Source: an uncultured Clostridia bacterium (lineage in GTDB: Bacteria; Bacillota; Clostridia; Christensenellales; UBA1242). Taken from it: a stretch of DNA of 26,121 bases. Under the pieces are notes generated by a model. It was not told the DNA's origin, made no database searches, and saw only the letters and a program-made list of their open reading frames with translations. Below are positions 1-5,877 of this stretch, piece after piece; the stretch's first letter is position 1; every line of letters starts with the position of its first letter. Made by a program: the position numbers and the translations under genes. The stretch spans positions 1 through 26,121 of the forward strand of contig CANQBU010000004.1 of the NCBI GenBank assembly GCA_947589615.1. The letters run 5' to 3'.

Positions 1-12
1 TGTCAAGGTTCT

Positions 13-54
13 ATGCTAACAGACGCAACTATCAGCGCCTTTTTAAGTTAGCAT
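13..54. repeat. 8-bp inverted repeat (stem-loop)
   Basis: ATGCTAAC at 13-20 pairs exactly with GTTAGCAT at 47-54. The 26-nt loop contains a possible inner CGC/GCG pairing at 24-26/35-37. There is no T-run directly after it, so it is not a classical terminator. Role unknown. Confidence 0.5.
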
Positions 55-321
55 GAGTATAATATCACAATTCAAAAGCCCTTGTCAACACTTTTTTTAA
101 AAAATTTTCAAAAATTTTCGATTTTTTTTGGATTTTTAAAAATTTAAACCGACACCCTACCATGTGTTCGCTTTTTCAAGCCTGCGTAGGCCATTTTTAT
201 GTATTTTTAAAGATGAAAAATTTTGGGAAAATATTTATTTTTCATAAAACCGCCACCTTTTTGAGCCCATAAAATGAGGGGACAAAGCAAAGATTGAAGA
301 AAATCATTCTATTTGAAAAAC

Positions 322-336
322 GCAAACTTAGTTTGC
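322..336 (-). repeat. 15-nt palindrome of the dispersed CTWAG hairpin family
   Basis: GCAAACTTAGTTTGC is a perfect 15-nt palindrome with the same CTTAG/CTAAG centre as the hairpins near 4.3, 13.6 and 25.3 kb. On the minus strand it is preceded by TATTGAT, close to the TACTGAT that precedes the hairpins at 13.55 kb. The core of the element is not recognisable here, so this is a partial or decayed copy. Confidence 0.55.
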
Positions 337-430
337 ATCAATATTTATATAATGCGGTTATTCAATTTCTTAAAGAAAACTTGCAATATTCGCCAAACAA
401 TAGGCTTGCAGTAAAAAACACTCGCTATTA

Positions 431-443
431 TGAAGTGAACCCC
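431..443 (+). repeat. IS3/IS150-like terminal motif (solo remnant)
   Basis: TGAAGTGAACCCC followed by TCCTAAGTT resembles the terminal inverted repeats of IS150-group IS3-family elements. No transposase gene is present, so at most this is a remnant. Related motifs sit at 2072-2084 and 3602-3614. Confidence 0.35.
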
Positions 444-558
444 TCCTAAGTTATCCGACTCTTGAGGTCACCACATAAAAACTAGTGCTTATTATATATT
501 GATAATATAATATAGTATTATGTTTATTATATATAGTTAAGGAAAATTAAAAATAATT

Positions 559-1239
559 TCAATCTGTCATATTGCGAAGTTTTATATTTCTAACTTCAAC
601 AATTATCTTTCCTGTAACATCGGTTGTCTCTTGTCCATTTATATAGTTTGAAGTATCGCCTTTTTTAAGTTTAAACGTCAATGAGTGAACAGCGCCTTCT
701 GTGTTTATTGTAAGCCTATCGCCTTCAATTTTAACACCATTTATATAAACCTCAGCCTCAGACAAGTCAATATTTTCTTTTGGGAATTCGTTTCCTCTAA
801 CACTTGGAGTAATGGTGAAAGTTTTTTCCTCTTCGCCATAGGTATAACCCGAAGTAATTCCTTGCCATAAAATGTTGTTAAATTCCCCTTCTTCTGAAAC
901 TTCTACTGTATAAACCTTGTTAAATTCATTTAAAAGCACCGATGTGTCAATATACATTGTATCCTCGCCGGAGATTAATTTATCTTGTTCGACAGACAAT
1001 AATACATTGCCCTTTCCTACTTCCTCGATGACAGTGTGATTAAAATCATAGAAATATTTGTTTAAATACAAGTTGTAATCTCCTATTTTGAAGATATTAC
1101 TTATAATGCTTGTCTTGTCAGGGTCAAAACTGCTATCATTATATGCGTTAATATATTGGCTTGCAGAGTGAATATAGAAAATTGGAACATAGTCATTTGA
1201 AGGTCTTTTATCATTTTTACCTCCTAAAATAGTATGCAC
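559..1239 (-). CDS. hypothetical beta-rich (Ig-like) protein with disrupted start
   Basis: I do not recognise the family. The 226-codon frame looks genuinely coding: its second half alternates short beta-strand-like segments with turns and polar loops (about residues 105-220), as in Ig-like or other extracellular sandwich domains. No signal peptide, membrane segment or sortase motif is visible, so an N-terminal part may be missing. The start is abnormal. The open frame can only begin at a GTG (1237-1239) with no Shine-Dalgarno, whereas a perfect AGGAGG at 1220-1225 and an ATG at 1212-1214 lie just inside but in another frame. One extra A in the A4 run at 1206-1209 would join that ATG to the long frame (M-I-K-R-P-S-N-D). 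A promoter lies upstream at 1255-1282. This is either a single-base frameshift (pseudogene or sequence error) or a slippage-controlled gene. Confidence 0.6.
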   Translation of the reverse strand: MHTILGGKNDKRPSNDYVPIFYIHSASQYINAYNDSSFDPDKTSIISNIFKIGDYNLYLNKYFYDFNHTVIEEVGKGNVLLSVEQDKLISGEDTMYIDTSVLLNEFNKVYTVEVSEEGEFNNILWQGITSGYTYGEEEKTFTITPSVRGNEFPKENIDLSEAEVYINGVKIEGDRLTINTEGAVHSLTFKLKKGDTSNYINGQETTDVTGKIIVEVRNIKLRNMTD

Positions 1240-1254
1240 ACTATTTATAATATT

Positions 1255-1282
1255 AATATAACATAAATTATTTACTTTTCAA
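1255..1282 (-). promoter_or_regulatory. sigma-A-type promoter for the gene at 559-1239
   Basis: Minus-strand -35 TTGAAA (1277-1282), a 16-bp spacer and -10 TATATT (1255-1260). The predicted start lies about 30 nt before the AGGAGG at 1220-1225. Confidence 0.5.
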
Positions 1283-1440
1283 AACAAAAAGATAGACGTT
1301 TTTTAACTGTGAAAATTTAGCCATAAGAAATGAAATTGTAAAAAGTAAAAAATTTGCATTTAAAAAGGAGAAATGAATAATATTATTATCTTCCCATTTT
1401 AGATTAATAAAAGTTTATTATAAATTAATTCCAAAAAAGG

Positions 1441-1469
1441 TTGAAATTATAGACAAAATATGTTATGAT
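1441..1469 (+). promoter_or_regulatory. sigma-A-type promoter for the gene at 1539
   Basis: -35 TTGAAA (1441-1446), a 17-bp spacer and -10 TATGAT (1464-1469). The transcript would have a leader of about 63 nt with a small GCGGA/TCCGC hairpin just before the Shine-Dalgarno. The 1240-1538 interval otherwise holds only AT-rich sequence and a 9-codon ORF at 1373-1402. Confidence 0.6.
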
Positions 1470-1538
1470 AGAAATAGAATTCGGAAGAGTTATTATTTTT
1501 TAAAATTTAGCGGATAATCCGCCACAAAAGGAGTTTAT

Positions 1539-2042
1539 ATGAACGAAATTAACAGACAATTTGGATATTCTTCCCAACAAAATAAAACTAATTCTTATGT
1601 TGATGATATAAGATTTGACCCCTCTCGCACAGGGTTTGCTAAACAAAGACAAATGTCCTATGTTATTAGTAGAATTGCATCTGTTTCAGATATGTTAGAT
1701 ATTGTTGGTCCAGATACGCAACTAATCAGAAATATCAGAGACGATGTGGCAAAAAATCCATCAAAATATGGCGGTATAAATGTCCATACTTTTATGAAAG
1801 GGTATCAAAATATTTTTGTTATAATGAACAATATATGCCTTTTATACAATCAAACAGGCAATATGCCCGACAAACTTTTTAAACAAGGTTTTTCCGCTTT
1901 TAATGAAAACCTTTATAATGATTTAACAGCAGGTAAATTTAGTTTCAAAGGATTTGTTCACGCCACTGTGCTGATGGGCAATTCGCTAGTGCCTCTCAAT
2001 GTCACAATTAAAGAAGGGCCAAGCGACGAGAGAGGTCGTTAA
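1539..2042 (+). CDS. hypothetical protein, 167 aa
   Basis: Unrecognised family. The ATG at 1539 follows AAAGGAG (1527-1533) at good spacing and sits under a clear promoter at 1441-1469. The N-terminal 35 residues are polar and rich in N, Q and S, so probably flexible. The middle (about 36-150) is mixed helical with a hydrophobic stretch around the INVHTFMKGYQNIFVIMNN segment and looks like a soluble globular domain. The C-terminus is short and charged (ends DERGR). No signal peptide, membrane helix or metal motif is visible. It is monocistronic: a strong terminator follows at 2056-2117, and the next gene is convergent. It is the only plus-strand gene in the first 13 kb. Confidence 0.75.
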   Translation: MNEINRQFGYSSQQNKTNSYVDDIRFDPSRTGFAKQRQMSYVISRIASVSDMLDIVGPDTQLIRNIRDDVAKNPSKYGGINVHTFMKGYQNIFVIMNNICLLYNQTGNMPDKLFKQGFSAFNENLYNDLTAGKFSFKGFVHATVLMGNSLVPLNVTIKEGPSDERGR

Positions 2043-2055
2043 AAATTAAGTGAAT

Positions 2056-2117
2056 AAAAATACCGATATGATGAAGTGCACCCCAAAAGGCCGCAATCAA
2101 ACATTGTCGGTATTTTT
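2056..2117 (+). terminator. intrinsic terminator with an IS3-like motif in its loop
   Basis: An 11-bp perfect stem (AAAAATACCGA at 2056-2066 with TCGGTATTTTT at 2107-2117) ends in a T-run. The loop is unusually long (40 nt) and contains TGAAGTGCACCCC (2072-2084), which resembles an IS3-family end. Confidence 0.75.
2072..2084 (+). repeat. IS3/IS150-like terminal motif inside a terminator loop
   Basis: TGAAGTGCACCCC followed by AAAAGG. Compare TGAAGTGAACCCC at 431-443 and TGGAGTGACCCCC at 3602-3614. No transposase is nearby. Confidence 0.35.
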
Positions 2118-2126
2118 TATTAAAAA

Positions 2127-2159
2127 AACAAGTGATGGGTTTTCACGCCTTCACCTGTT
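2127..2159 (-). terminator. intrinsic terminator of the gene at 2167-2823
   Basis: On the minus strand AACAGGTGA pairs with TCACTTGTT (one G-T wobble) across a 15-nt loop and is followed by a run of T. It lies directly downstream of the stop codon at 2167. Confidence 0.65.
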
Positions 2160-2166
2160 TAAATTT

Positions 2167-2823
2167 TTACATCTCAATTTCGTCTTCTGCTGTTTCTTCC
2201 AATTCTTGTTTGAAAGACTGATATCTTTTTTCAATCCTTTTCAACATTTCTTCGTCGGCTTTGCTTAAATCAAAGTTTTCTTTTTTAGATATGAATCGGT
2301 AAAATTCCGGTCCTTTGTCAGAGAATATCCTAACATTTTTTCGAGCAACAAATCCGCAAAAACTTTCTGCCTTCACTGCTTCTTGATAAAGCTCAAAAGC
2401 CTTTTCCATGTCGCCATCTTTTGCGAGCGATTCCATAATTTTTAAAGTATATTCAATGTCGTTTCCATTAAAATCGTCTCCGGCATTTGATTCAACAAAT
2501 TGCTTCCATAATTTCTTTTGTTGAGGATAGACAACGGCTTGCCCTCTTTTTATCCATTCAGGAACTCTTTCGTCGGCGGGTCTGTTTGTTGATTTTTTTA
2601 TTTCTTCCATGGCGCTTAAATAATCGCTATAATTTTTCCCAGTGAGTCTGAGATAGCAAGAATCTCTGTCGTCAATTAAGGAATAGAATTTTTCCTCATT
2701 AAATTCAATGCAAACATTTTCATTTTTGCGTGCATATTTTTCTAAGGCCTCAACTACTTCATCAAGCATTAAATAAAATGTATCGTCTTCCCTAGCCGTT
2801 TTTTTAATTTCCTCTTCGTTCAT
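2167..2823 (-). CDS. hypothetical helical protein, 218 aa, acidic EIEM tail
   Basis: Unrecognised. The ATG at 2823 follows GGAGG and a strong promoter (2845-2872), and a terminator follows the stop, so this is a single-gene unit. The sequence is strongly charged and probably all-helical. The segment around residues 105-150 (GNDIEYTLKIMESLAKDGDMEKAFELYQEAVKAES, given here only as its start GNDIEYTLKIM and end YQEAVKAES) has the look of a TPR-like helix pair. The last residues, EDEIEM, resemble the ends of three other proteins in this block: YEIEM at 3047, YDHDM at 8944 and YEYDM at 10780. No signal peptide or membrane helix is seen. The shared tail and similar promoters suggest regulation or handling in common with those genes; that is inference. 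Confidence 0.75.
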   Translation of the reverse strand: MNEEEIKKTAREDDTFYLMLDEVVEALEKYARKNENVCIEFNEEKFYSLIDDRDSCYLRLTGKNYSDYLSAMEEIKKSTNRPADERVPEWIKRGQAVVYPQQKKLWKQFVESNAGDDFNGNDIEYTLKIMESLAKDGDMEKAFELYQEAVKAESFCGFVARKNVRIFSDKGPEFYRFISKKENFDLSKADEEMLKRIEKRYQSFKQELEETAEDEIEM

Positions 2824-2844
2824 AATTCCTCCATTTATAGATTT

Positions 2845-2872
2845 ATTATATCATAATTTAAGAAAAAGTCAA
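2845..2872 (-). promoter_or_regulatory. strong sigma-A promoter
   Basis: -35 TTGACT (2867-2872), a 16-bp spacer and extended -10 TGaTATAAT (hexamer 2845-2850), upstream of the gene at 2167-2823. Confidence 0.8.
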
Positions 2873-3010
2873 TACTCAAAAATTGAATTTTTACCATTTT
2901 CAAAACCAAATGCAACCTAATATTATATTGTTTATTATTTATATTTATATAATCCATATTTATATCATTTCCTCCAGCCACCAATCACAATCAAATATAT
3001 GCGGGACAAG

Positions 3011-3041
3011 AAAAAACCCTCAACGAATCAATTGAAGGCTT
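3011..3041 (-). terminator. intrinsic terminator of the gene at 3047-3391
   Basis: CCTTCAA and TTGAGGG pair on the minus strand (plus positions 3032-3038 and 3017-3023, one G-T wobble), followed by TTTTTT. Confidence 0.65.
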
Positions 3042-3046
3042 AAAAT

Positions 3047-3391
3047 TTACATTTCAATTTCGTAATCGTCTTGCCCAAACTCAGGCATTTCTTCAGCTTT
3101 GGACTTTGTGTAGCGTGATGCCTCAACAATCCATGGCAAAGGTTTTAAAAATTTAGCAAGCCCGCTTCTTCCGCCAAGCGTGCCTTCAACGCAAAAAACA
3201 TTTGCATCTTCCCTTTTGCAAGGTTTGTCGAGGTCCTCAAAAGCCTTGTATACCTCTGGCAAGTAAATGTTTTCGTTTGGAATTGCCTTTCCCTTCTCAA
3301 ATCTTTTGGCATCGATAATGGAAAAGTATGTATTTGTCTTATCTTCAAAATCCAAGATTGCGACGAATTTTTTTGCGTTTTCAATTTCCAT
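3047..3391 (-). CDS. hypothetical protein, 114 aa, EIEM tail
   Basis: Unrecognised small alpha/beta protein. An in-frame ATG at 3406 exists, but the ATG at 3389-3391 (M-E-I-E-N-A-K-K-F) is preferred because GGAGGG sits at the right distance before it and overlaps the upstream ATG. The N-terminal half reads like alternating strands (KKFVAILDFEDKTNTYFSI); a Cys/Lys/Arg-rich turn (PCKRED) and a Gly-rich loop (GTLGGRSG) follow. It ends DDYEIEM, the same type of tail as the upstream gene at 2167-2823. Promoter TTGTAA-17-TAAACT lies at 3413-3441 and a terminator follows, so it is monocistronic. No membrane segment is visible. Confidence 0.75.
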   Translation of the reverse strand: MEIENAKKFVAILDFEDKTNTYFSIIDAKRFEKGKAIPNENIYLPEVYKAFEDLDKPCKREDANVFCVEGTLGGRSGLAKFLKPLPWIVEASRYTKSKAEEMPEFGQDDYEIEM

Positions 3392-3412
3392 AAGTTTTCC
3401 CTCCATATATTT

Positions 3413-3441
3413 AGTTTAACAAAATAGAAGGAATTTTACAA
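3413..3441 (-). promoter_or_regulatory. promoter of the gene at 3047-3391
   Basis: -35 TTGTAA (3436-3441), a 17-bp spacer and -10 TAAACT (3413-3418) on the minus strand. The -10 is weaker than in the neighbouring genes. Confidence 0.5.
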
Positions 3442-3582
3442 ACTTTTTTAAGGGCTTTTATTAAATTTTTTTTAAAAATTATTATTTTTTAAATATTTAA
3501 AAATAAAAAAATATTCACAATTCAAACTATTTATTCCCCCGATAACTTGCTTTGAAAAAATAATTTATATTTATGCCAACAG

Positions 3583-3628
3583 AAAAAAATCAGCACCAAA
3601 ATGGAGTGACCCCCAAAATTTGTGCTGA
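3583..3628 (-). terminator. terminator of the coat gene pair, IS3-like motif in its loop
   Basis: TCAGCAC and GTGCTGA pair (3590-3596 with 3622-3628), and AAA/TTT extends the stem past a bulged base. On the minus strand it is followed by a run of seven T. The loop holds TGGAGTGACCCCC (3602-3614), similar to the motif in the loop of the 2056-2117 terminator. Confidence 0.6.
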
Positions 3629-3640
3629 ATATTTATTTTC

Positions 3641-3937
3641 TTACTTTTTTGTTTTGCAATCTTTGCATACTTTTTCTTCGAGGCTGGTCTGCATTTTGGT
3701 GTGCATTTTTATTGTTTGTTTAACCTTGCTGGCGGGTGCGGGCGTGGTTGGATAAAAGCCCTTTTCATTCATGATAGTGAAAATTTTATAGTCATGACTT
3801 GAAGCAACTTCACTTAAAGTATTCAAAAGAGAGCGAAGTTCTTGACTTGAACATTCAATCCCATATTGGCAATACATCTTAATCAAAAATTTGTGTGCAA
3901 TGAGTGCATCTTGTAAAATTTCCTGATCTGTGAGCAT
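3641..3937 (-). CDS. CotF-like spore coat protein
   Basis: The 98-residue protein matches the pattern of the Coat F family. The N-terminus has DQEILQDALIAHKFLIKMY, followed by a second helix with LRSLLNTLSEVASSHDYKIFTIMNEKGFYP, here given in parts: LRSLLNTLSEV, HDYKIFTIMNEKGFY. This is the two-helix ferritin-like hairpin with the conserved end 'MNEKGFYP'. The tail is basic with two Cys (KVCKDCKTKK). The ATG overlaps the stop of the upstream gene by one base (TAATG) and has GGAGGTGAT before it, so the two are translationally coupled. Family members are laid down in the spore coat or made in the mother cell. The presence of this pair implies a sporulating host. The regulator is probably a sporulation sigma factor, but I cannot define its promoter. 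Confidence 0.8.
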   Translation of the reverse strand: MLTDQEILQDALIAHKFLIKMYCQYGIECSSQELRSLLNTLSEVASSHDYKIFTIMNEKGFYPTTPAPASKVKQTIKMHTKMQTSLEEKVCKDCKTKK

Positions 3938-4152
3938 TATTTATCACCTCCCTCCTCGCTTGCCGTTTGCAAGTATTTCAAAAGTTTTTTGTGGTTTTCA
4001 AGGTGCTTTGTCGCCATGTCGTCAAACATCTTTTTCAAAGATTTATCACCTACATTTTCGCCACAAAACTTCATCTTTGTCGCCATCCAGTTTTCAAAAG
4101 TCATAAGCTCGTTAAGCGCCATAAGGTCTTTAGTTGTGATTTCTTTTTTCAT
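3937..4152 (-). CDS. small helical protein coupled to CotF-like gene (probable spore coat component)
   Basis: This 71-residue protein is almost entirely helical: TTKDLMALNELMTFENWMATK, then a turn GENVGDKS, then LKKMFDDMATKHLENHKKLL. The two-helix hairpin with acidic/His positions (E, H in KHLENHKK) looks like half of a ferritin-like bundle, as in small coat proteins that travel with CotF-type genes in Clostridia. The ATG at 4152 follows GGAGGAAATTT. Its stop TAA shares a base with the next ATG. Upstream lie the terminator hairpin at 4214-4230 and a poor sigma-A match (TATAAG about 20 nt before the start), consistent with use of another sigma factor. The coat assignment rests on context plus fold resemblance. 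Confidence 0.7.
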   Translation of the reverse strand: MKKEITTKDLMALNELMTFENWMATKMKFCGENVGDKSLKKMFDDMATKHLENHKKLLKYLQTASEEGGDK

Positions 4153-4213
4153 AAATTTCCTCCGCTTATAGCATGTGCAAATTTATAATTTTTATGCGGC
4201 TTAAATAAAAACA

Positions 4214-4230
4214 GGGGCATTATATGCCCC
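4214..4230 (-). terminator. palindromic terminator of the WG-repeat operon
   Basis: GGGGCAT-TAT-ATGCCCC is a 7-bp perfect stem with a 3-nt loop. On the minus strand it is followed by TGTTTTTATTT, so it fits as the end of the operon running 8823 to 4411. It also forms the left hairpin of the first dispersed-repeat copy. Confidence 0.7.
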
Positions 4231-4324
4231 GATTTTGTCACTTCATTTAGTGATAATTAAAAGAGAGTGTTTCTTAATCCCTTCAAATACCGCTTCATTC
4301 GCTAATGGTCAAGACTAAGTCTTG
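4214..4324 (+). repeat. dispersed hairpin-core repeat, copy 1
   Basis: Order: left palindrome GGGGCATTATATGCCCC (4214-4230); CACT...AGTG arms around TTCATTT; the core TGATAATTAAAAGAGAGTG (about 4251-4269); a 27-nt variable spacer; ATTCGCTAATGG; and the right palindrome CAAGACTAAGTCTTG (4310-4324). Copy 2 follows directly. The core is shared with copies near 13.5 and 25.3 kb. Confidence 0.75.
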
Positions 4325-4414
4325 GGTGCATTATGCACCTTTTTGTTCACTCCGTTTAGTGATAATTAAAAGAGAGTGTTTCTTAATCCCTTAAAATATC
4401 CCCTCATTCGCTAC
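4325..4414 (+). repeat. dispersed hairpin-core repeat, copy 2 (overlaps the end of a gene)
   Basis: Left palindrome GGTGCATTATGCACC (4325-4339), then the same core as copy 1 including TGATAATTAAAAGAGAGTG and the start of the spacer (TTTCTTAATCCCTT), then ATTCGCTACT. The CTA at 4411-4413 of this last motif is the stop codon (TAG) of the WG-repeat gene on the minus strand, so the repeat supplies the 3' end of that gene. The right palindrome is missing. Confidence 0.75.
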
Positions 4415-5817
4415 TCGTCCAACATCTGGTTGGTGTTTTCCTCATCATTCATTATATTCATGGCAATTGCACCTGCTACAGGGCTGTCGAATAAAATTGT
4501 CGCACCCAAGGCGATGCCCCATTTTTCTCCTTCAGATTTCAGAGTGGCTCTTGGGCTTTCATGATTTTCCTGACTTGTGCTATTAACATCTGCATACTGC
4601 ATTCTTAGCTCGCCATGCTTTTTAATCACATCGTCCGCTCTTGTGCAAATCTCATATGAGCCGTGCTGTTCGCCGTCTTTTGTTACAGCAATCCTGTTAA
4701 CCGATTTTCCGTCAATTCTTTCTATGCCAACGATAACATCTGACCTTGGTCTTAGGTATTCAAAAGGAACAACTTCCTCGCCCTTTTCATTTACAACGCC
4801 CCACAACTGTTTTTGTCCATCCCTTTTTGAGACCAAATAATTTCCCTTATCAACGCTTGAGTAAACTGGGTCGACTTTGTCATAGTCTGGCTTAACAACC
4901 ATTTTTTCTTTGCTTAAAGAATAAAGTCCCTGTTTTCCATTTTCCTCCACTACTACGACATGCTGGCCGCCTTCATCGGTGGCAAATTCGCTCATATTTC
5001 CCTCGAAAATCTTTTTGGTTTTGCCATTGAGTTCAAAGACGCCGCTTCTGGTCACAGCCATAACTTTATCTTCCACTCTTTTTATCGCTTCAACTTGTTC
5101 GGTGACCGTGCCCACCTTCTTTGCTTTTCCGCCTTTTATATCATAAACCGCCCTTGTATTTTCATCTTCTAAAACGTAGAATAAATCTTTGTCACTGCGG
5201 CCGATATATGACGATTTTAACATTGGGCTTGAAAGGATTTGTCTTCCGTCAAGATAAAAGTCCGCCCCGCCATCTGTAATAGCGGCAACCAATTTTGGAT
5301 TTACAAAGTCCAAAACATCATAACTAAATGAATCATAATTAAAAGGAATTATCACATTGAATTTTTCATCGATAAGCCCGTTTTTTCCATCTTCATTAAA
5401 GACAATTGCCCGCCCGTTATATCCGCTTTGTCGGGTGTCTGGGGTTACATGATAGTCGCTATATGTAGTTTTTCCGTCGCGTTCAAGCCTAAAAACACGA
5501 TTATCGTTATCGACACATAAATCCCCCACAAGTTTTTTAAACTCAGGAGAAATCTCGCCACTTTCAAAGTTTATATTGACAAACTTATGGTCTTTTGTGG
5601 CAAATAACCCTTGCTCCCTTGTGTATAATTCAAACTCGCCATTTTGGGCAATCAGTCTTGGCGTCCTTTTTCCATTTATTTCAATTTCAAATTCTACAAA
5701 TTTAGGGTCGTCCGATTTGAAAAAATGAAATTTGGCATTTTTCCAAAATGGATTGCCATAATCATCTTCTATCTTTTTTCTAAAAAACCCATTTTTTATT
5801 GAATATTTATACTTCAT
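4411..5817 (-). CDS. WG-repeat protein, 468 aa, with hydrophobic C-terminal segment
   Basis: Paralogue of the upstream gene at 5878-7281, aligning along the whole length. WG/KWG-type repeats are visible as G-x-x-G-[LV]-[IV]-[ND]...[IV]-P-[FY]-x-Y units, for example GKNGLIDEKF with IIPFNYD near residue 155, and LWGVVNEKGEEVVPFEY near 345. Such repeats build beta-propeller-like scaffolds used for protein contacts. The N-terminus (about 1-75) is a distinct beta-rich domain shared only with the paralogue. Near the C-terminus lies a Gly/Ala-rich hydrophobic stretch (IALGATILFDSPVAGAIAM, about residues 434-452) and then an acidic tail. No signal peptide is visible. The ATG follows AAAGGAG. It is the last gene of a four-gene operon starting at 8823, and its stop codon lies in a dispersed repeat. 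Molecular role unknown. Confidence 0.75.
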   Translation of the reverse strand: MKYKYSIKNGFFRKKIEDDYGNPFWKNAKFHFFKSDDPKFVEFEIEINGKRTPRLIAQNGEFELYTREQGLFATKDHKFVNINFESGEISPEFKKLVGDLCVDNDNRVFRLERDGKTTYSDYHVTPDTRQSGYNGRAIVFNEDGKNGLIDEKFNVIIPFNYDSFSYDVLDFVNPKLVAAITDGGADFYLDGRQILSSPMLKSSYIGRSDKDLFYVLEDENTRAVYDIKGGKAKKVGTVTEQVEAIKRVEDKVMAVTRSGVFELNGKTKKIFEGNMSEFATDEGGQHVVVVEENGKQGLYSLSKEKMVVKPDYDKVDPVYSSVDKGNYLVSKRDGQKQLWGVVNEKGEEVVPFEYLRPRSDVIVGIERIDGKSVNRIAVTKDGEQHGSYEICTRADDVIKKHGELRMQYADVNSTSQENHESPRATLKSEGEKWGIALGATILFDSPVAGAIAMNIMNDEENTNQMLDE

Positions 5818-5877
5818 TTTTTTCTCCTTTAATATTCAATTTCTCGTTTAACTATTGCTTGCTTTTTAGACGCCTTT

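Larger units (their letters stand above)
1..558. other. gene-free AT-rich region with inverted repeats
   Basis: No open reading frame with a ribosome binding site is visible here. The stretch holds an inverted repeat at 13-20/47-54 (ATGCTAAC/GTTAGCAT), a 15-nt palindrome at 322-336 (GCAAACTTAGTTTGC) that belongs to the dispersed hairpin family described below, an IS3-like end motif at 431-443, and a very AT-rich segment at 490-540 next to the end of the minus-strand gene at 559. Confidence 0.7.

Noticed and set aside
961..1000. 0A box TTCGACA near position 990 and TGTCGAA near 4486
   Set aside because: Both lie inside coding sequence and a few exact 7-mers are expected by chance in 26 kb.
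4200..4410. Riboswitch or tRNA in the gap before the coat genes
   Set aside because: The secondary structure is explained by the dispersed repeat hairpins; there is no cloverleaf, CCA end or known aptamer motif.
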